A stretch of 64,000 bases of DNA from contig CBDAPE010000011.1 in the NCBI GenBank assembly GCA_965198325.1, positions 124,001 through 188,000 of the forward strand, given 5' to 3'. The notes beneath the pieces were generated by a model. That model ran no database searches. It was not told the DNA's origin and worked only from the letters and a program-made list of their open reading frames with translations. The position numbers were made by a program, and so were the translations under genes. The stretch comes from CBDAPE01 sp965198325. Its GTDB lineage: Bacteria > Pseudomonadota > Alphaproteobacteria > UBA828 > JAPUJA01. Every line of letters starts with the position of its first letter. The stretch's first letter is position 1. Below, in pieces: positions 16,209 to 24,584 of this stretch.

Positions 16209-17747
16209 TTAGGCAGGGTTAATCTGTCCGGCCATATGACGGCCGATGAGTGCGACATCCATGTCCTTTGCCGAACACTCGTATACGAATTTCCCTTCAA
16301 ACATCACAGCAAGCCGGTCAGACAGCGTAAGAAGTTCATCGAGGTCCTCGCTTACCAGAAGAACGGCTGCCCCACGGTTGCGAGAACTCACCAGTTCGGC
16401 GTGAATTTCCGCAATCGCTCCGACATCCAGCCCGGAGCAGGGGTTCGCTGCAATTAAGATGTCGACGTCGCGTGAAAGTTCGCGCCCAAGAACTGTACGC
16501 TGAACATTGCCGCCCGACAAACTCGTCACCAGAGCGTCCGGCGAAGGGGTGTGGATGCCATAGCGCTCGATTAATTCCAGTGCCTTGGCGCGAATGGCTC
16601 GCGGGTTGAGCAGGATCCTGCCGATCGCGTTCGGGGGTTGGTCGAAATCTCTGAGCGCCAGATTTTCGGCGACCGACATATTACGCGCGCACGCATTTTG
16701 TAGCGGCTCTTCGGGCAGGCAGTAGAATTTATGTCGAACCATTTCGGAACGGCGGGCATGATACAGCTCGCCATGAACCCGTATCTCGCCCCCGCGATGC
16801 GGTCGTTGTCCTGCGAGCACTTCGACGAGTTCCCGTTGGCCGTTTCCCGACACGCCCGCGATTCCGAGTATCTCCCGGTTCCTCAGCTCGAAACTCACGC
16901 CGCCAACGGCCTCGTTCCCCTTGTCATTCTCCGCAATGAGATTCGAAACACGGAGCCTGGGTTCTGCGCCGGACTCGCCCTCGCGGTGGACGGGTTGGAG
17001 AATTTTTTCCGAACCGATCATCGCGCTTGCCAACTTCATCCCGTCGAAGTCCGAGACCGACCCTTGCCCGACAACCTCGCCGCGGCGAAGAACCGTAACG
17101 TCGCGCGCAAATTCGAAAACTTCGCGGAATTTATGGGTGATCAACAGAACGCTTAAATTGCCCTCGTCGCACGTCCGGCGAAGCATGCTGAACAATTCGG
17201 TCGCTTCGCCTGGAGTCAGCACGCTGGTCGGTTCGTCAAGAATTAGAAACCGATGATCGAGGTAGAGTTGCTTGAGGATCTCGATTTTCTGCTTTTCCCC
17301 CGCCGCTAGCCCACCCGTGAGACGACCGAGATCGACGTGAAATGGCATCCGCGCGACGAATTCCTCCAACCGTCTGCGCTCGGCTCTCCAGTCGATGACC
17401 AATTTATTGTCGGGCCGTGCAATCACAAGATTTTCCGCGACGGTCATCTGCGGTGCGAGGGAAAAGTGCTGATAAACCATGCCGATACCGGCAGCGTGAG
17501 CGTCTTTCGTGCTGGTAATACCGAGCGGTCGTCCGTCGACCTCGACTGCGCCGCGATCGGGCCGGTGGTAGCCCATCAGGCATTTGGCGAACGTGCTCTT
17601 GCCGGCCCCGTTTTCACCCAGCAGGGCGTGGAAGGCGCCGCGGGGAAAGCGGAGACTGACATCCTTCAGGGCCTCGACCGTGCCGAAGCTCTTGGTCATG
17701 CCCTCGACGTTGACCTCCGGCGGACGGTTGGAGCCTCGATCGGTCAC
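16209..17747 (-). CDS. BMP-type ABC transporter, double-domain ATPase
   Basis: A 512-residue ATP-binding protein with two nucleotide-binding halves, as in sugar and nucleoside (BMP-linked) importers. First half: Walker A GENGAGKST, Q-loop VYQHFSLAP, a degenerate signature LAAGEKQK, Walker B FLILDEPTSVL and ITHKF. Second half: degenerate Walker A GVSGNGQRE, signature LSGGNVQR and a Walker B lacking the usual acidic pair (ILIAANPCSGLD). The second half is therefore probably catalytically weak, common in this family. The start is a GTG that overlaps the hydrolase stop by 4 bp (GTGA). It ends the leftward uptake operon. Confidence 0.93.
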   Translation of the reverse strand: MTDRGSNRPPEVNVEGMTKSFGTVEALKDVSLRFPRGAFHALLGENGAGKSTFAKCLMGYHRPDRGAVEVDGRPLGITSTKDAHAAGIGMVYQHFSLAPQMTVAENLVIARPDNKLVIDWRAERRRLEEFVARMPFHVDLGRLTGGLAAGEKQKIEILKQLYLDHRFLILDEPTSVLTPGEATELFSMLRRTCDEGNLSVLLITHKFREVFEFARDVTVLRRGEVVGQGSVSDFDGMKLASAMIGSEKILQPVHREGESGAEPRLRVSNLIAENDKGNEAVGGVSFELRNREILGIAGVSGNGQRELVEVLAGQRPHRGGEIRVHGELYHARRSEMVRHKFYCLPEEPLQNACARNMSVAENLALRDFDQPPNAIGRILLNPRAIRAKALELIERYGIHTPSPDALVTSLSGGNVQRTVLGRELSRDVDILIAANPCSGLDVGAIAEIHAELVSSRNRGAAVLLVSEDLDELLTLSDRLAVMFEGKFVYECSAKDMDVALIGRHMAGQINPA

Positions 17748-18430
17748 TGAATGGCCTCGATGAATTTGTCGGAGGTGCTGACGGTTCCAAAGACACTATC
17801 CGGGCTTCGGACGATCTCGATCGCTGCGCGGTGTAGATCGGGCACCGTGGCGGCGCAGCAATCCTCGAGCAGCAGCATGTCGAATCCGCGATCGCTCGCT
17901 TCCCGCAAGGTCGTATTGACGCAAACCTCGGTGGTTACGCCGAAGATCACGAGGTTACGGATCCCCAATCGGATAAGGATGTGCTCGAGTTCCGTTGAAT
18001 AGAACGCCCCGCTTCCCGCCTTGTCGATGATCGGATCACCCGGCTGTGGCGCCAGCTCGTCGATAATCTCCCAGCCGGGGTCGCCCCGGATCAGGTTGCG
18101 GCCGATGCGACTGTTGTCCCCGATGCCTGCGCCCAGACGGCGGCTCCGGAACAGCTTGACTTCCGTCAGGTCGGACCCGTCGGCCCGGTGGCCTTCGCGC
18201 GTATAGATGATTGGATAACCCTTTGCCCGTGCCGCCGCGAGCACGTTCGTCACACCGGGAATCGGTGCGCGCATCACGGCCATGTCCGCACCCGCCATGT
18301 CTGCCCAGCCACCGGGGTTGAGAAAATCGACCTGCATATCGATGACCAACACGGCCGTCGATTCGGGGCCAAGATCGCCGTTATAAGGAAACGAATAGGA
18401 CTGGGCGTCGACAAATCTGTTCGCAACCAT
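17744..18430 (-). CDS. Isochorismatase-family cysteine hydrolase
   Basis: A 228-residue alpha/beta amidohydrolase. The catalytic Asp is in LVIDMQVDFL, the Lys in IDKAGSGAFYST, and the Cys in VTTEVCVNTTLREA, all in the family order. The cis-peptide Val-Thr before the cysteine motif is present (GVTTEVCV). Members include biuret hydrolase and ureidoacrylate amidohydrolase; the DMQVDFLNPGGW pattern resembles those amidases, but the substrate is not proven. It sits inside the ABC operon between a permease and the ATPase (17 bp after one, 4-bp overlap with the other), so it probably acts on the imported compound. Confidence 0.88.
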   Translation of the reverse strand: MVANRFVDAQSYSFPYNGDLGPESTAVLVIDMQVDFLNPGGWADMAGADMAVMRAPIPGVTNVLAAARAKGYPIIYTREGHRADGSDLTEVKLFRSRRLGAGIGDNSRIGRNLIRGDPGWEIIDELAPQPGDPIIDKAGSGAFYSTELEHILIRLGIRNLVIFGVTTEVCVNTTLREASDRGFDMLLLEDCCAATVPDLHRAAIEIVRSPDSVFGTVSTSDKFIEAIQ

Positions 18431-18447
18431 AGCTACCTCTTTGAGCG

Positions 18448-19380
18448 TTATTTGTTCAGGACCAACTCACCTGGTGCGCCGACTAGGCCACGCCGTCTTG
18501 AACAGGTAATCAGGAGAATCAACAGCGTCAAAACGTAAGGGGCCGCCGAAACGAGCTGATAGCCGGAGGTCACGCCTACCGACTGGAGCGCAGGCGCAAG
18601 CGCTCCCGAACCGCCGAACAACAGCGCAGCCCACAAACAGTAAACGGGACTCCAGCGTGCGAAAATTACCAGCACCACGGCCATCAGACCCTGGAGGCTC
18701 GATAACCCTTCGTTCCAGCTTCCGGGATAATAGAGCGACAGGAACGCGCCGCCGATGCCGCTCAGCGATGCACCGACCGCGGTGGCAATGAGTTGCACGC
18801 GATTGATCGGCAGACCTATTGCCAATGCCGCGTCCCGGTTGTCTCCGACCGTCCGCAGCGCCAGGCCCCACCGGGTAAATTTGAGGACCCACCAGATGAG
18901 AGGCACGAGGCCAACCCCGATCACGAACAGGACGTTGATCTGGAGCGCGACCTGGACCTGTGGGCTGGTGCTCCACCAGCCAAGAGAAATTGCCGGCAGC
19001 TGCGGCGCCGAAGGATGAAGAAAGGGCTTGCCGAAAAAGAACGCCAAACCCGAGCCGAGAAAAATCAGCGCGATTCCGATGGCGATGTCGTTGACCCGTG
19101 GGGCCGAGCACATGACCGCGTGGAGCATCCCCGCCACGGCGCCTGCGGCACCCGCGCAAACCACGCCCAGCCATGGAGAGCCCGTGATGTAGGAGATGGC
19201 GAAGCCCACCATGGCACCCAGCACGAGGATTCCTTCCTGGCCGACGTTGACACGTCCGCCCCTTTCCGTGATGCATTCGCCGAGGCTGACGAAGAGGAAG
19301 GGCGTGCCGACCCGGATCGCACCGCTCAGCACCGCCAGCGGGACGCCGATCCAACCGAGCGCAGATCCGTCAATCTCCAC
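18448..19380 (-). CDS. BMP-type ABC transporter permease (second permease)
   Basis: A 310-residue inner-membrane protein with about eight to nine hydrophobic segments. The family loop GLALRTVGDNRDAALAIGLPINR, the coupling region for the ATPase, is clear, and so is the N-terminal ERGGRVNVGQEGILVLGAM. These are typical of the second permease of nucleoside/sugar BMP importers. The start is a GTG at 19380 that overlaps the upstream permease by 11 bp. It pairs with the gene at 19370-20407 to form the transmembrane channel. Confidence 0.92.
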   Translation of the reverse strand: MEIDGSALGWIGVPLAVLSGAIRVGTPFLFVSLGECITERGGRVNVGQEGILVLGAMVGFAISYITGSPWLGVVCAGAAGAVAGMLHAVMCSAPRVNDIAIGIALIFLGSGLAFFFGKPFLHPSAPQLPAISLGWWSTSPQVQVALQINVLFVIGVGLVPLIWWVLKFTRWGLALRTVGDNRDAALAIGLPINRVQLIATAVGASLSGIGGAFLSLYYPGSWNEGLSSLQGLMAVVLVIFARWSPVYCLWAALLFGGSGALAPALQSVGVTSGYQLVSAAPYVLTLLILLITCSRRRGLVGAPGELVLNK

Positions 19381-20407
19381 GCTTCCACCTCATTTGGAAC
19401 AGCGGGCCTTCGCGATAGAGCGTCTCGCTCCAGAGAATGATCAGGAAGACGAGACCCTCGAAGACCAGAACAGTCGCGTCCGGAAGGTCGTGGGCCCGCT
19501 GGAGATAGCCGCCGCTGGCCCGGATGCCTCCCAGCGCGATAGCCGCCGGAATGATACCCAACGGGTTATGGCGGGCGATGAACGAGACGAGGATACCGCT
19601 CCATCCATAACCGACATGAAGCGCGCTGCTGGCCCGGTCGAGCACCGCGGCCACCTCGATGGTCCCGGCCAGGCCCGCCATCGCGCCACCGAGCCCGCAA
19701 GCCACGAGAGTGAGCCCGCCCACGGAAAGGCCCGCCATCTGCGAGACACGGATGCTTCCCCCCGTGACCCGCAAAGCGAACCCCAGAGTCGTGTGGCGGA
19801 TCAAAAACCAGGCGAATAGGCACGCTCCCGCGCCGATGACCAATCCCCAGTGAATCGCCGTGCCGGGAATTTCACCGATCGCGAAGTTCGGATCGATCGG
19901 ATAGGTCCCCGGATAATTGAATGTGCTCGGATCGCGGAGCGGCCCCTGAACGAGATGCTCGAAGACGGCGAAGGCAACGAAGGCCAGCAAGAGACTGCTG
20001 ATGGTTTCATTGATCCCGCGCCAGTGCCGCATCGCCCCGGCGCAGGCGATGAACGCGCCACCCGCGGCCATGCCGCCAAGCGCCATGGCGAGCAGGCCGA
20101 TCGGTCCGGGAACGCCGGTGACGAGAAGCCCGACCGTGGCGGCCGCCAGTCCGCCGAGTACGATCGCGCCTTCGTTCCCGATTATGAGGAGGCCCATTTG
20201 CGCCGGGATCGCGGTACACAACGCGAGCAGCATGAGCGGGCCCGCGCGAACGAGGGTATTTTCCCAGGAAAACCAGCTCCCGAACGCCGCCTTGTAAATC
20301 GAGCCGTAGACCGCGAACGGGTCCGCACCCACGACGGCCACGAAAATCCCGAATACCACCAGAGCGAGGAGGATGGCGAAGAGCGGAACAAATATTCTCC
20401 GGGTCAT
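19370..20407 (-). CDS. BMP-type ABC transporter permease (first permease)
   Basis: A 345-residue membrane protein with about nine hydrophobic segments. It carries IGNEGAIVLGGLAAATVG, the counterpart of the VGxEG motif in the partner, and the coupling loop TLGFALRVTGGSIRVSQMAG. It ends FQMRWKRGD. It lies 99 bp after the binding-protein gene in the same orientation and overlaps the second permease. The gap before it has no obvious terminator, so cotranscription is likely. Confidence 0.92.
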   Translation of the reverse strand: MTRRIFVPLFAILLALVVFGIFVAVVGADPFAVYGSIYKAAFGSWFSWENTLVRAGPLMLLALCTAIPAQMGLLIIGNEGAIVLGGLAAATVGLLVTGVPGPIGLLAMALGGMAAGGAFIACAGAMRHWRGINETISSLLLAFVAFAVFEHLVQGPLRDPSTFNYPGTYPIDPNFAIGEIPGTAIHWGLVIGAGACLFAWFLIRHTTLGFALRVTGGSIRVSQMAGLSVGGLTLVACGLGGAMAGLAGTIEVAAVLDRASSALHVGYGWSGILVSFIARHNPLGIIPAAIALGGIRASGGYLQRAHDLPDATVLVFEGLVFLIILWSETLYREGPLFQMRWKRGD

Positions 20408-20506
20408 GGCGATGGCCGTCGGATTGTAAAGATCTGGGTCGGCCGCCCGCCGCAGCGGCCAGTCGACCCGGAGATTGAACGATTCAGAACGATCGCTCTT
20501 GGGAGA

Positions 20507-21625
20507 TTATACGTTCGGGGATCCGATTACGCCCTCGACGAGCCAATCGATCTGTTCCAGGAAAGGATCGACATAGTCGTAGGTCACGCCATCGGGGATG
20601 ATCACGTTGCCCGTGTTGTCCCGTATTTCCCCCTTGTAGATTTGCAACGATCCGTCGAGGATCGACGCCTTGGCCTGATCCGCCGCGGTGCGCGCGTCAT
20701 CGCGCACGGCCGAGCCATAGTCCGACATTACGACCATGCCGTCGTGGAATCCGCCGAGCACGGAATTCGGCAGGGCTTCCCCGTTACGCATTTTGTCGAT
20801 GGAGTCGGAGAACAATGCGCTCCAGTCCCCGATCGCGCTGACGAGGAACCCGTTGGGCGCCAAAGCCGACTGGTCGGCGTAGACGCCGCAGCTGTAGATC
20901 CCTCGCCTTTCGGCGGTCTCCACGACGACTTTGGGACTGTCCACCTCGCATGAGACGACGTCGGCGCCCTGATCGACCAGGCTATTGACCGCTTCCGCCT
21001 CCTTGACCGGCACGTTCCAGTCGCCGGTATAAATGAGCTGAAGCGTGATGTCGGGATTCACGCTCTGGGCGCCGAGAGCGAAGCTGTTGACCGCACGCAG
21101 GACCGCAGGGATCGGCACGGCGGGAACGAAACCCAACTTGCCGGTCTTGGTGTGGTGGCCGGCCAGCAGGCCCGAAATATACTGGCCGTGATCGACGTTG
21201 GCCCAATATGCGGTGATGTTTTTCGGGTGACTCTCGTCCCAGAATCCGCCGCAGTGGAAGAAATGCACGTCGGGAAATTTGGCGGCCATCTCGATCACGT
21301 GGGGATCGTAATAGCCGTAGGATGTCGCAAAGATGATCTTGGCGCCGTCGAGCCGTATCATGCTCTCCATGGTCTTTTGGACTTCGACGGTTTCGGGCAC
21401 CATCGCCTCCTCAACGACTTTGACGCCCGACATTTCGCCGACGCGAGCCACCGCTTCGGCCTGCCCTTGATTATAGCCGTAATCGTCCTTCGCCCCGACG
21501 TAGATACCGCCGCAGACGATCGTATCGTCGCCCAGGGCTACGCGCGACGTGAACGGTGCGGCCGCGGCGAGAACCGCCGACGATGTAAGCAGTTTTCGAC
21601 GAGAAATTTCGATCTTATGTGTCAT
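20507..21625 (-). CDS. BMP-family ABC transporter substrate-binding protein
   Basis: A 372-residue periplasmic protein of the basic-membrane-protein (Med/PnrA-like) class. It starts with a twin-arginine-type signal (ISRRKLLTSSAVLAAAAPF). Visible family features: GAKDDYGYNQGQAEAV, ATSYGYYDPHVIEMAAKFP, HGQYISGLLAGHHTKTG and GADVVSCEVDSP. Known members bind purine nucleosides and related nucleobases, so a nucleobase- or ureide-like ligand is plausible given the hydrolase in the same operon. It is the first gene of the operon, 195 bp after the LuxR-type gene. Confidence 0.92.
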   Translation of the reverse strand: MTHKIEISRRKLLTSSAVLAAAAPFTSRVALGDDTIVCGGIYVGAKDDYGYNQGQAEAVARVGEMSGVKVVEEAMVPETVEVQKTMESMIRLDGAKIIFATSYGYYDPHVIEMAAKFPDVHFFHCGGFWDESHPKNITAYWANVDHGQYISGLLAGHHTKTGKLGFVPAVPIPAVLRAVNSFALGAQSVNPDITLQLIYTGDWNVPVKEAEAVNSLVDQGADVVSCEVDSPKVVVETAERRGIYSCGVYADQSALAPNGFLVSAIGDWSALFSDSIDKMRNGEALPNSVLGGFHDGMVVMSDYGSAVRDDARTAADQAKASILDGSLQIYKGEIRDNTGNVIIPDGVTYDYVDPFLEQIDWLVEGVIGSPNV

Positions 21626-21820
21626 GAGCCCAATCTCCCGGGTGAACGCGACTTCGCCAGAACGTGGCTACCAATACGGCTTGCGCGACGAATTCGCTTT
21701 GGATTGTCACTTCTTCATTTTCATTGATAAACAGTCGCGCGCCGAACGACAGGTGGCAACCTAGACGATCAACTAGGAAGACTCGAAACCGCCCCCCGGC
21801 GCCACGACCGTCCGGGCTCC

Positions 21821-22558
21821 TCAGGACAGCAGTCCGAGCTTCAGGGCGTGAGCAATTGCTTCCGCGCGGTTCACCGCATCTAGCTTTCGAAACGCATTGC
21901 CGAAGTGAAACCGTACCGTGTGGGATGAGAGGCTGAGGACCGCCGCGATTTCGTCGGTTGTCTGGCCTTCGGCCGCCAACTCGAGGCATTCGCGTTCCCT
22001 CTCCGTTAGCTGAATATCGACGCCCCGCTCGCCGACATTGAGGTTCCGCTTCAACACCGTGTCCTGAAATTCGTGAGCCGCGACGAAGACGAGATCCCGG
22101 TGTTTCACAAAAAGCCCGCGCCAATCTTTTTCACCGACGGCGGAGTCCCAGTAGGCGGCGATCGTGGAATAGCCGCCCCCAGGCAGGTGGAGGGGAATCA
22201 GGATTGCCCGCGTGAGTCCTGCTTTCTCCAACTCTTCCCACGCCTTGCAGCACCGCCGGTCCCAGTATCTCTCCCTGCGCAGTCGTGTCGCGTCGATGGG
22301 GATCGTGCTTTTGAGCCCGGCGAGATAGAACGGGTCGCAGTTCGCGAAGTGTTTCCACCGGCCGCTGAATCCGCTCGGGAAATGCCGGTAATGCAGGGTC
22401 AGTGGATGGAGACGATGGCCGGGCGCGCGGGCGACGGACACATGGCCGTAATCGACGCTGGAAAACCCTGCCGAAGTCAGAAGCGCTGCGAGGGAATCAA
22501 GCGCCTCATCGAGCGCGCCCGCGCCCGCCAGATCGGATCGGAATCTCTCGAAACTCAT
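21821..22558 (-). CDS. LuxR-family regulator with divergent ligand domain
   Basis: A 245-residue regulator. The C-terminal GerE HTH is clear (IQLTERERECLELAAEGQT, then LSLSSHTVRFHFGNAFRKL). The N-terminal half looks like an autoinducer-binding domain, and the Asp-Pro pair is present (Asp75-Pro76). However, the residues spaced like TraR Trp57, Tyr61 and Trp85 are Ser, Gly and Ala here, so it probably does not bind AHL in the standard way. No luxI lies nearby. It is directly upstream of the BMP uptake operon on the same strand and may regulate it. Confidence 0.87.
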   Translation of the reverse strand: MSFERFRSDLAGAGALDEALDSLAALLTSAGFSSVDYGHVSVARAPGHRLHPLTLHYRHFPSGFSGRWKHFANCDPFYLAGLKSTIPIDATRLRRERYWDRRCCKAWEELEKAGLTRAILIPLHLPGGGYSTIAAYWDSAVGEKDWRGLFVKHRDLVFVAAHEFQDTVLKRNLNVGERGVDIQLTERERECLELAAEGQTTDEIAAVLSLSSHTVRFHFGNAFRKLDAVNRAEAIAHALKLGLLS

Positions 22559-22718
22559 CGCGACGCTCCGCTGATGAATTCATCGTTCCACTATCGCTGT
22601 TATCTTAGCTCGTTTGGATGCTGCCATGTACGCCGTTGAATCGACGAACGCCTGAGTCCCCGGGGCAGCAAACCGCAAATCAGCGTTGCGGGCCGGCCGG
22701 CCGGCACGACCTACCCCC

Positions 22719-22799
22719 TTACCCGTCGCCGTGTTCGATCCAGCGCTCGACCATCCACAGCCGGTCCGGGCCCCGGAACATCTTGCCGTCGAAGAAGAA
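22719..22799 (-). pseudogene. C-terminal coding tail, remnant 1
   Basis: Twenty-six codons plus stop reading FFFDGKMFRGPDRLWMVE then RWIEHGDG on the minus strand. The same ending, DRLWMVKRWIEQGGW plus stop, recurs at 24235-24285 in the same orientation, and the DNA is similar over about 45 bp. No upstream coding sequence joins either tail. I do not recognise the parent family. Confidence 0.4.
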
Positions 22800-22800
22800 G

Positions 22801-23097
22801 CTCTACCAATCCTCTTCCGTGTGCGAACGGGGATTCTGCGGCGCCTGCGGAAGCTCGTTGTTTACCCGGTATTCTTCCGGCGGCGCGTTCGATACGATGA
22901 TTTTCATCGCATTGGGGACGCTGGACGATCCCGAAATTGGCGCGCCGGACGTTCACTACGGGGTGGAAAGCGAGATCTCGTGGATGCACCGGGACGACGG
23001 TCTTCCCCGGATCAGGATCGATGTCGACGATCCGGCCGAACAGAACGCGCCGTTCGACAGAATGATGACCGATGCCACCGGCAGGGAAAAGTGGTAG
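22801..23097 (+). pseudogene. GFA-family (glutathione-dependent formaldehyde-activating-like) fragment
   Basis: The C-terminal part of a GFA/CENP-V-fold protein. The zinc-ligand motif RGFCGACGSSLFTR is intact, followed by FIALGTLDDPEIGAPDVHYGV and the usual ISWMHRDDGLPRI. The N-terminal third, with the other zinc cysteines, is missing; upstream the frame runs into unrelated sequence at about 22800. This is a remnant, not a functional gene. Confidence 0.75.
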
Positions 23098-23127
23098 ACT
23101 TCGCACCATGAACGTCCGTATCGAGCA

Positions 23128-24138
23128 ATGGTGACACCCGCTCCTGCGACAGCGTCGGACGCCCCGGCTACGGTCGGGGGCGTCTACTACCTCGCCGCAT
23201 CCGTCGAGTCCTCGCTTTACCGGAACGGGAAGTTGCTGACCCGCGTCGATCGTGACGACGGCGACACCGGCATCGAAGAGATGTTGTTGGACGAAGTGGA
23301 GGCTGCCGTCAACAACGCCCGGCTTTCGGACGAACCCCGGCGCCGCACGATCGAGATCCACGGCTTCGAGTTGCTCGCCCGGCCCCTGGCGCGGTCCGAT
23401 CTCGATTTCTACGATCACCAAGAGGTCGTCCGGGAGTACTACCCCCAGTGCGCTGAGATCGTGCGCGACGCCACCGGCGCGGGCCGCGTCTTCGCCTTCG
23501 ATCACAACATCCGGTCGGCGGCCGGCAAGAAAAGCAAGCGGCGCGTTGCCGGCGGTCAGAAAGTGCAGAATCCGGCCTGCGAGGCGCATGGCGATTACAC
23601 GCTGGCCAGCGGACCCCAGCGATTGCGCGACTTGGCGAAGCCGCCGGGCGGCAACGATACGCTGCGCTCGGTCCTGGGCGAGGGCGAAGCTCTCCTCGAC
23701 CCCGCCATGGTCGCCCGTGCGCTCGACGAAAACGGACGCTTTGCCATCATCAACCTGTGGCGCAGCATCGGCCGCGAGCCCGTCGCGAGCGATCCGCTGG
23801 CACTCTGCGACGGGCAGACCGTGGATCCGGAAGATTTGGTGGTCTTTGAGCTCCACTATGACGACCGGATCGGCGAGAACTACTTCGCGAAGCACGCCTC
23901 ACGGCACGGATGGTGGTACTACCCGGCGATGACCCGCGACGAGGCCATGCTGATCAAGCAGTGGGATTCCGCGGGCGAGCTGGCCCGCTCGGGCGGTGCC
24001 CGGGCCGATTCCAGCGTCGGCGGCGGTCGGGCGCCCTGCACCTTCAGCTTTCACACGGCGTTCAGGGACCCGGCCACCCCGCCCGACGCGCCCGACCGGC
24101 AGAGCATCGAGGTGCGCTGCATCGTTCTCTACGACTGA
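23128..24138 (+). CDS. CmcJ/NvfI family oxidoreductase-like protein
   Basis: A 336-residue protein of the family that includes CmcJ of cephamycin synthesis and the fungal NvfI iron/2-oxoglutarate oxygenase. Family blocks seen in order: FYDHQEVVREYYPQ, RVFAFDHNIRS, the histidine-containing EAHGDYT, FAIINLWRSIG, FELHYDDRIGENYFAKH, GWWYYPAMTRDEAMLIKQWD, FHTAFRDP and RQSIEVRCIVLYD. The frame appears intact. No ribosome-binding site is obvious at the ATG at 23128. It is surrounded by gene remnants, so expression is uncertain. The substrate is unknown; many bacterial members are uncharacterised. Confidence 0.82.
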   Translation: MVTPAPATASDAPATVGGVYYLAASVESSLYRNGKLLTRVDRDDGDTGIEEMLLDEVEAAVNNARLSDEPRRRTIEIHGFELLARPLARSDLDFYDHQEVVREYYPQCAEIVRDATGAGRVFAFDHNIRSAAGKKSKRRVAGGQKVQNPACEAHGDYTLASGPQRLRDLAKPPGGNDTLRSVLGEGEALLDPAMVARALDENGRFAIINLWRSIGREPVASDPLALCDGQTVDPEDLVVFELHYDDRIGENYFAKHASRHGWWYYPAMTRDEAMLIKQWDSAGELARSGGARADSSVGGGRAPCTFSFHTAFRDPATPPDAPDRQSIEVRCIVLYD

Positions 24139-24165
24139 GCGGCGGAAAAGACCGCGAGCCCCGCG

Positions 24166-24216
24166 CTCTCCGACGGCCATATCGACGTGGCGATTTACGC
24201 CAAGGCACTTGGCTGA
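24166..24216 (+). pseudogene. 3' tail of a threonine-dehydratase-like gene
   Basis: Reads LSDGHIDVAIYAKALG plus stop, closely matching the end of the intact dehydratase at 4486-5463 (LSGGNIDAGVYAKAL). Only these 16 codons remain, directly after the CmcJ-like gene. Confidence 0.5.
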
Positions 24217-24234
24217 GCTCGTTAGCCGTACCCC

Positions 24235-24285
24235 CTACCAGCCGCCCTGCTCGATCCAGCGCTTGACCATCCACAGCCGGTCGGC
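24235..24285 (-). pseudogene. C-terminal coding tail, remnant 2
   Basis: Reads ADRLWMVKRWIEQGGW plus stop on the minus strand, preceded by an in-frame stop. It is the second copy of the tail at 22719-22799. The two direct-repeat tails flank the GFA, CmcJ and dehydratase-tail segment. Confidence 0.4.
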
Positions 24286-24584
24286 CTAGCCGATCTAATC
24301 AGTGCGGCCACAGGAAAACAGCGTAAGCCGGGCGAAATTGAATTGGATACGTAAAGACCTCGCTTTAGCGGGCTACGTTGATGAGGATTAGATAACAATC
24401 CCCAGCGCCGCACGACCGTCGGTCAAGAATTGCTCTCCCGATCTAGACACCTTCCGGGAATGTGCACAACCGTCATCAAATTCACGGAACTTTTCGCGAC
24501 GATGCGATTATTTGTTTTTAATTAATCCACTTTTAATCTTAAAATTTTTCAGAATTAATAATTCAAAAAGTCAGGGGGGACTTC
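24286..24584. other. AT-rich leader before the lipoprotein gene
   Basis: About 300 bp without a gene. The last 80 bp are strongly AT-rich (runs around 24510-24570), unlike the rest of the window, and lead into an AGGGGGGA ribosome-binding site before the ATG at 24585. This is likely the promoter region of the next gene and suggests foreign origin. Confidence 0.4.

Noticed and set aside
22711..23895. 394-codon minus-strand frame
   Set aside because: Antisense to the CmcJ-like gene; only its last 26 codons (the tail at 22719-22799) look meaningful.
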